Positions 59,730 to 64,000 of a stretch of DNA of 64,000 bases are shown here, in pieces. Position 1 is the stretch's first letter. Every line of letters begins with the position of its first letter. The notes below the pieces were generated by a model, which worked only from the letters and a program-made list of their open reading frames with translations, had not been told where the DNA came from and searched no databases. The translations under genes were made by a program, and so were the position numbers. The stretch is from UBA1479 sp048263775 (lineage in GTDB: Bacteria; Pseudomonadota; Alphaproteobacteria; Rhodospirillales; Casp-alpha2), in the NCBI GenBank assembly GCA_048263775.1, contig JBLXDU010000009.1, positions 1-64,000 on the forward strand. The letters are read 5' to 3'.

Positions 59730-61175
59730 CTATGACGGTTGGGCACGCCAAAGCGGCCGATCAGCGGGAAGGTCTGCGGATTGGGCTTCCTCGGCGACGA
59801 ATCGCCGCGCTGTGAAGGTGGACGACCAGTGATTGCCGGCCATCCCGGCCTTGCGCTTCAGATGCATCAGGAACGCCCGCTTGTCGGGTAGTTGCTCCCA
59901 GACAGATGGCAGGAACAGGGCGCGTTTGCCGCCGTCGGCGATGACCAGCCCGTCAATGCCGGGGCGCAATTGGGCCAACAGGTCGGCCTCGTCGCGGATG
60001 GTCATGGGCGCCTGGGGGCTGAGCACGGAAATCGACAGGGTGACCTCGGGCAGTTCGGATGCCTCCAGTATCGGGAAGCGCGGGTCGCGGAAGGCAGCGC
60101 CATAGGCGTTGACGGCGACGTCGGTCAACAGTGGGCGGTGCGCCTCGGGCGAGCCGATGCAGCCGCGCAACTGTCCGTTCTTTTTGAGTGTCACGAAGCA
60201 GGCGCCGGGGGCGGCCAAGTCGCCTGGGGCGGTCGACATGTCGGGCATCAGGGGCTGGCCCGTTTCCAGGCCGTGTTCGATGGACGATGCGGCCAGGCGC
60301 AGCAATGCCGTGCCGTGGCGGTCCAGCAGCGCCTTGGTCTGGGCCGCGAAATCCGTTTCGTCTTCTTGAACGGCGCCCGCCGGTTTTTCCATGAACAGCC
60401 AGGATCCGTAGCCGACGACCCGGTCGCGCGGCCCCGCCGTGTCGCCGGAATTGCGCAGGTCCACGGTCTCGACCGTCATGCCCTTCGCCTTGGCCAGTTT
60501 CAGCAGGCCGCCGAGCGGAAAGCGGCCGCAGGCGCCGTGGTTGGAAATTTGCTCCGGCGCCAGGGCCTCGATAGCCTGACAGGTGCGCCGGTCAATCGCC
60601 TGGGCGCTGTCGTAATCGAGATAATGGCTGAGGTCCGAAGACACCACGATCAACGTTTCCGGCCCGCCCCAGAGTTTCTCCAGCACCTCCGCGACCTGAT
60701 CCGGCGTCACTTGGCCGACGACCAGCGGCAGAACCTTGAAATCGTCGAGCACGCGCATCAGGAACGGCAGGTGAACCTCCAGCGAATGTTCCTGGGCATG
60801 GGTGGCGTCGAATACCTGGACCTGGGGCAGATCGGCGATCAAGGCCGCCGCCGCTTTGTCGATCTCGACCGGGCCGAGTGGCGTCGCGAAGGCGTCGGCT
60901 CCCGACAGCGCCAAGCCGTTCACCGCGACCCGGTGGCAGGGGCCGAGCAGGATGACCCGCGTGATCCGCCCGTGGGCCGGCTTGATCCGGGCATAGGCAC
61001 TGGCCGCCACGGCCCCGGAATAGATATAGCCCGCGTGGGGTGCCACGATCGCCTTGGGCACGGGGCCGACGGTGATCTTGGCGTCATCCCAGCACCGGGC
61101 GAGCAGGGCGTCCAGATCCTGCGGCCGGTCCGGATAGAACGATCCGGCGACGGCGGCGGGGCGAATAGCGGTCAT
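59730..61175 (-). CDS. Fused AmmeMemoRadiSam proteins B (Memo) and A (AMMECR1)
   Basis: 481 residues with two complete domains. Residues ~1-265: Memo fold, VAPHAGYIYSG (His47), GPCHRVAV (His81), HSLEVHLPFL and CGRFPLGG (Cys216), matching the His-His-Cys metal site of human MEMO1. Residues ~275-470: AMMECR1 domain with the hallmark LRGCIG (336-341). They are often separate genes; here one polypeptide. Divergent from amrS across 77 bases. Together they make the conserved AmmeMemoRadiSam set; what it does is, to my knowledge, not settled. Confidence 0.93.
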   Translation of the reverse strand: MTAIRPAAVAGSFYPDRPQDLDALLARCWDDAKITVGPVPKAIVAPHAGYIYSGAVAASAYARIKPAHGRITRVILLGPCHRVAVNGLALSGADAFATPLGPVEIDKAAAALIADLPQVQVFDATHAQEHSLEVHLPFLMRVLDDFKVLPLVVGQVTPDQVAEVLEKLWGGPETLIVVSSDLSHYLDYDSAQAIDRRTCQAIEALAPEQISNHGACGRFPLGGLLKLAKAKGMTVETVDLRNSGDTAGPRDRVVGYGSWLFMEKPAGAVQEDETDFAAQTKALLDRHGTALLRLAASSIEHGLETGQPLMPDMSTAPGDLAAPGACFVTLKKNGQLRGCIGSPEAHRPLLTDVAVNAYGAAFRDPRFPILEASELPEVTLSISVLSPQAPMTIRDEADLLAQLRPGIDGLVIADGGKRALFLPSVWEQLPDKRAFLMHLKRKAGMAGNHWSSTFTARRFVAEEAQSADLPADRPLWRAQPS

Positions 61176-61252
61176 TGGCGTTCACCGGGTTGCATGACTA
61201 CATGATAATATAGGCCCGTTTGGAGCTGTTCCACAGCCGTTCGAGAAATTTC

Positions 61253-62380
61253 ATGGCTTCTGCCGATACAAACGTCGAAACATTCCCTGGCGCCTTCCCC
61301 GGCCGCTACTGGCACAAGCTGGCGGATGGGCGCATTCAGTGTGACGTCTGTCCCCGGTTCTGCAAGATGCGGGCGGGGCAGCGGGGGCTGTGTTTCGTGC
61401 GGGCGTCGGACGGTGAGCAGGTGGTGTTGACGACCTATGGCCGGTCGTCGGGGTTCTGCATCGATCCCATCGAAAAGAAGCCCTTGAACCATTTTTATCC
61501 CGGCACGCCGATCCTCAGCTTCGGCACGGCGGGCTGCAACCTGACCTGCAAGTTCTGCCAGAATTACGACATCTCCAAGTCCCGTGAGTTCGACAAGCTG
61601 CAGTCCCTTGCCACGCCCGCGATGATCGCCGAGGCGGCGGTCAAATCCGGCTGCAAGTCCGTCGCCTATACCTACAACGACCCGGTGATCTTTCTGGAAT
61701 ACGCCGTCGACACGGCCAAGGAGTGCCGCAAGCGGGGGATCAAGAACGTGGCGGTCACGGCGGGCTACATCACCCCTGACGCCCGCACCGAATTCTTCCA
61801 GCACATGGACGCGGCCAATGTGGACCTCAAGGCCTTCACGCCCGAGTTCTACAAGGAACTCTGTTCCGCCGATCTGGAACGGGTGAAGGAAACCCTGGTC
61901 TACATCAAGCACGAAACCGATTGCTGGCTGGAGATCACGGACCTGGTGATCCCCGGCCGCAACGACAGCGAGGCCGAGATTGACGCCATGACCAAATGGA
62001 TCGTCTCCGCCCTCGGCCCCGACGTGCCGGTCCACTTCACCGCCTTCCATCCCGATTGGAAGATGATGGACGTGCCGCCGACACCGCCGGAAACCCTGGT
62101 CCGTGCCCGCGAGACCGCCATGAAGAACGGCATCCGATACGCCTACACAGGCAACGTCCACGACAAGGGCCATCAGTCGACCTATTGCCACAGCTGCGGC
62201 GGCATCCTGATCGGACGGGACTGGTATGAATTGTCCGAATTCAACGTGACGACGAAAGGCAATTATCCGGGCAACTGCGCCGCCTGCGGCGCGGAAATTC
62301 CCGGGCGCTTCGACGGGCCGGCGGGGGACTGGGGACGCAAGAGGGTGCCGTTACGGTTTCAAGGGGCCAAGGCGATTTAG
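61253..62380 (+). CDS. amrS: AmmeMemoRadiSam radical SAM enzyme
   Basis: 375 residues from the ATG at 61253 (the ATG at 61220 is an alternative). Cluster motif CNLTCKFC (Cys95, 99, 102) with FSFGTAGCN-type lead-in (FGTAGCN). An N-terminal Cys set (CDVCPRFCKMRAGQRGLC) and a C-terminal zinc-ribbon-like set (YCHSCGG, CAACGAE) frame the barrel, which is standard for AmrS. VYIKHETDCWLEITDLVIPG and VPVHFTAFHPDWKMMD are family text. Works with the Memo-AMMECR1 fusion, from which it is divergently transcribed. Confidence 0.93.
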   Translation: MASADTNVETFPGAFPGRYWHKLADGRIQCDVCPRFCKMRAGQRGLCFVRASDGEQVVLTTYGRSSGFCIDPIEKKPLNHFYPGTPILSFGTAGCNLTCKFCQNYDISKSREFDKLQSLATPAMIAEAAVKSGCKSVAYTYNDPVIFLEYAVDTAKECRKRGIKNVAVTAGYITPDARTEFFQHMDAANVDLKAFTPEFYKELCSADLERVKETLVYIKHETDCWLEITDLVIPGRNDSEAEIDAMTKWIVSALGPDVPVHFTAFHPDWKMMDVPPTPPETLVRARETAMKNGIRYAYTGNVHDKGHQSTYCHSCGGILIGRDWYELSEFNVTTKGNYPGNCAACGAEIPGRFDGPAGDWGRKRVPLRFQGAKAI

Positions 62381-62385
62381 GGGGC

Positions 62386-62413
62386 TTGCGCCTGCGCCCC
62401 CATTGTATACAAT
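62386..62413 (+). promoter_or_regulatory. Promoter with palindromic operator, class II aldolase gene
   Basis: -35 TTGCGC (62386-62391), 16-base spacer, -10 TACAAT (62408-62413). The perfect 12-bp palindrome ATTGTATACAAT (62402-62413) covers the -10. TTGTATACAA-type sites are typical of GntR/FCD-family repressors, so repression by such a regulator is likely; none is encoded in the window. Confidence 0.65.
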
Positions 62414-62454
62414 CCGCCGTCAACAGATACCTTCCAGGAAGAGGACCTCCGAGC

Positions 62455-63246
62455 ATGGCCCCCGACGCATCCGCCGCCTACGACGCTAATCGCCCCGCCG
62501 ACATCAGTCCCGAAGAATGGGAGGTCCGGGTCAACCTGGCCGCCGCCTATCGTCTGGTCGATCTGTTCGGCTGGTCCGACCTTCTGGGCACGCATCTGTC
62601 GGCCCGCGTGCCGGGACCGGACGAGCATTTCCTGATCAACCCCTTCGGCGTGCTGTTCGAGGAAATGACGGCGTCGGCCCTCATCAAGGTTGATGAGCAT
62701 GGCACCTGCCTGACCAATTCCGAATACAGCATCAACCCGGCGGCCTTCGTCATCCATTCCGCCGTGCACCTGGCGGTGCCGGAGTTGAGCTGCGTCATGC
62801 ATACCCATACGCGGGACGGCGTCGGCGTTGCCTGTCAGGCGGATGGCATCCTGCCGATCTCGCAGCAGGCGCTGTCGGTCTATGCCCATACGGCCTATCA
62901 CGAATACGAGGGGCTGGCCTTCGACCTGACGGAACGCGAACGTTTGGTCAATGACCTGGGCGACAATCGGGTCATGGTGCTGCGCAACCACGGCCTTCTG
63001 ACCGTCGGCAAGACCATCGGCGAAGCCTTCATGTGGATGTATCGGGCGGAGCGCGCCTGCCGCTATCAGCTGTCGTTCCAGCAGTCCGGCGCCAAGTTGA
63101 CGCCGATCCCGCAAGAGGTCATCGACAAGACCGTGGAACAGGGCAAGATCGCCAATTCGCCGAACGGCCACCGCCCCATCGGCCAGAAGGAATGGCCGGC
63201 GCTGCTGCGCAAGTTGGACCGCGCCAACCCCGGCTACGACGCCTGA
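62455..63246 (+). CDS. Class II aldolase/adducin family protein
   Basis: 263 residues from the ATG at 62455 (GGAAGAGGACC upstream). Zinc ligands: CVMHTHTRDG (HxH, near residue 115) and VLRNHGLLTVG (His, near 178). LGTHLSARVPGPDEHFLINP matches the phosphate/substrate loop. Such enzymes cleave sugar phosphates or decarboxylate/aldol-cleave keto acids; the class is too broad to name a substrate. It starts 74 bases after amrS with its own promoter, so a link to the AmmeMemo system is only positional. Confidence 0.87.
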   Translation: MAPDASAAYDANRPADISPEEWEVRVNLAAAYRLVDLFGWSDLLGTHLSARVPGPDEHFLINPFGVLFEEMTASALIKVDEHGTCLTNSEYSINPAAFVIHSAVHLAVPELSCVMHTHTRDGVGVACQADGILPISQQALSVYAHTAYHEYEGLAFDLTERERLVNDLGDNRVMVLRNHGLLTVGKTIGEAFMWMYRAERACRYQLSFQQSGAKLTPIPQEVIDKTVEQGKIANSPNGHRPIGQKEWPALLRKLDRANPGYDA

Positions 63247-63432
63247 TCCGCGAAATTCCAGGCTGCCCCCGGCAGAATCCCCTTCACCAGAAGGGGCATG
63301 GAACCCTATATAGTGGAACCCATCCATTCGGCGCGGGCGATTCCGCCTGCGCGTCTTTACGCCGCCGCGCGGCCGGACCCGATGTTGGGGACGCGCGCGG
63401 CGCCCCACATGAATAGTCCCAAGGACAGATAG

Positions 63433-64000
63433 ATGAAAATCACCTTCGCCAATCCCGCACTTCCCGCCCAGGGTATCGTTGTCGTGACCGCGACCGAGGA
63501 TGCCAAGCTGTCGAAAAGTGCCGCCGCTCTCGACGCCAAGCTGGGGGGGGCCATCACCCGCGCCGCCAAGGCCGCCAAGTTCAAGGGCAAGGCGGGCGAA
63601 AGCCTCGACCTGATGGCGCCGGACGCCAAGTTCGAACGCGTCGTCGTGGTCGGCCTGGGCAAGCCGGATGAATTGAAGGACCTGAGCCTGCAGGAAGCGG
63701 GCGGGCGCATCTATGCCATGCTGTCCGGCCAGGGCGCCGCCGCCACTGTGGTGATTGATGCCCTTGATGGCAGCAAAATGACGGCCGCCGACATGGGCGC
63801 CAACCTGGGTTTCGGGGCGCTGCTGCGGTCCTACCGTTTCGACAAGTACCGGACCAAGGAGCCCAAGGAAAAGAAACCGGTGCTCAAGGCGCTCAAGGTT
63901 CTGTGCCCGACGTCGGCCAAGGCCAAGGCGGCCTTCGCCGGGATGGAAAAGGTCGCCGAGGGTGTGTTCTTCACCCGCGATCTGGTGTCCGAGCCGCCGA
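63433..64000 (+). CDS. pepA: Leucyl aminopeptidase, 5' part
   Basis: Begins MKITFANPALPAQGIVVVT and runs off the window end after ~189 residues (FTRDLVSEPP, the start of the conserved peptidase domain). Pattern of PepA/M17 N-domain: GLGKPDELKDLSLQEAGG and LGFGALLRSYRFDKYRTKEP. Manganese/zinc aminopeptidase; also a DNA-binding repressor in E. coli. Start ATG at 63433 follows AAGGACAGATAG. In other alphaproteobacteria pepA is next to lptF; here about 21 kb of other genes intervene. Confidence 0.93.
   Translation, partial: MKITFANPALPAQGIVVVTATEDAKLSKSAAALDAKLGGAITRAAKAAKFKGKAGESLDLMAPDAKFERVVVVGLGKPDELKDLSLQEAGGRIYAMLSGQGAAATVVIDALDGSKMTAADMGANLGFGALLRSYRFDKYRTKEPKEKKPVLKALKVLCPTSAKAKAAFAGMEKVAEGVFFTRDLVSEPP

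Noticed and set aside
61176..61252. Assigned divergent promoters between the Memo-AMMECR1 gene and amrS
   Set aside because: The gap is AT-rich in the centre (ATAATATA), but hexamer pairs on both strands have poor -35 matches or wrong spacing.
42516..63246. A genomic island or prophage
   Set aside because: No integrase, transposase, phage gene, tRNA target or flanking direct repeat was seen; most genes share the host composition.
1..64000. tRNA or rRNA genes
   Set aside because: Intergenic gaps are short, and none shows a cloverleaf-like pattern or the conserved T-loop text on reading.

Overview
The window is high-GC (I estimate 62-65% from reading, not counted), densely packed chromosomal DNA from an alphaproteobacterium, most likely of the Rhodospirillales/Rhodospirillaceae kind. 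The evidence is gene order. From right to left it carries the order known from that class: pepA, lptF-lptG-lptD-surA-pdxA-rsmA, gmk-yicC, mltG-fabF-acpP-fabG-fabD, rpsF-rpsR-DUF2232-rplI, dnaB-alr-mlaE-mlaF, radA-cvpA-purF. There are also several chemoreceptors, TPR proteins and many SDR enzymes. I saw no insertion sequence, prophage, CRISPR array, rRNA or tRNA. No stretch longer than about 210 bases lacks a gene.

Layout. 1-10.7 kb: the 3' end of a chemoreceptor, a DNA glycosylase, an iron alcohol dehydrogenase, a FecR protein, a cobC-like aminotransferase overlapping a TPR/glycosyltransferase fusion, a soluble chemoreceptor, a periplasmic TPR protein, a glycosyltransferase and an SDR coupled to purF. 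10.7-25.7 kb: purF, cvpA and radA; a small accessory block (TPR protein, CoA-ester lyase, unknown membrane protein); mlaFE, alr, dnaB, cfa; then rplI, a DUF2232 membrane protein, rpsR and rpsF with a good promoter. 25.7-34.7 kb: a small membrane protein, the fatty-acid synthesis cluster fabD-fabG-acpP-fabF with mltG, a three-gene accessory block (NIPSNAP and two SDRs), then yicC-gmk. 34.7-42.4 kb: rsmA, pdxA, surA, lptD, lptG and lptF, a compact leftward operon for ribosome maturation, vitamin B6 and outer-membrane biogenesis.

42.5-63.2 kb is about 21 kb of accessory genes between lptF and pepA: acyl-CoA dehydrogenase, D-aminoacylase, DUF2061, an AsmA-like protein, D-threonine aldolase-like enzyme, ChrA, YaaA, an ArsC/Spx-like protein, MFS and TauE transporters, a GNAT/membrane-protein pair of unusual composition, AraC with a divergent MFS gene, an exonuclease-Sua5-CysQ operon, a Memo-AMMECR1 fusion divergent from its radical SAM partner, and a class II aldolase. 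The window ends inside pepA.

Most promising for follow-up: (i) a perfect DnaA box inside the probable dnaB promoter; (ii) the fused AmmeMemo protein facing AmrS, a conserved system whose biochemical role is, to my knowledge, unsettled; (iii) an SDR-fold protein lacking the whole canonical catalytic tetrad; (iv) a perfect 12-bp palindrome over the -10 of the class II aldolase gene; (v) a nested hairpin between fabF and mltG; (vi) the coupled GNAT/membrane-protein pair. I found no clear-cut new multi-gene system; these are leads.
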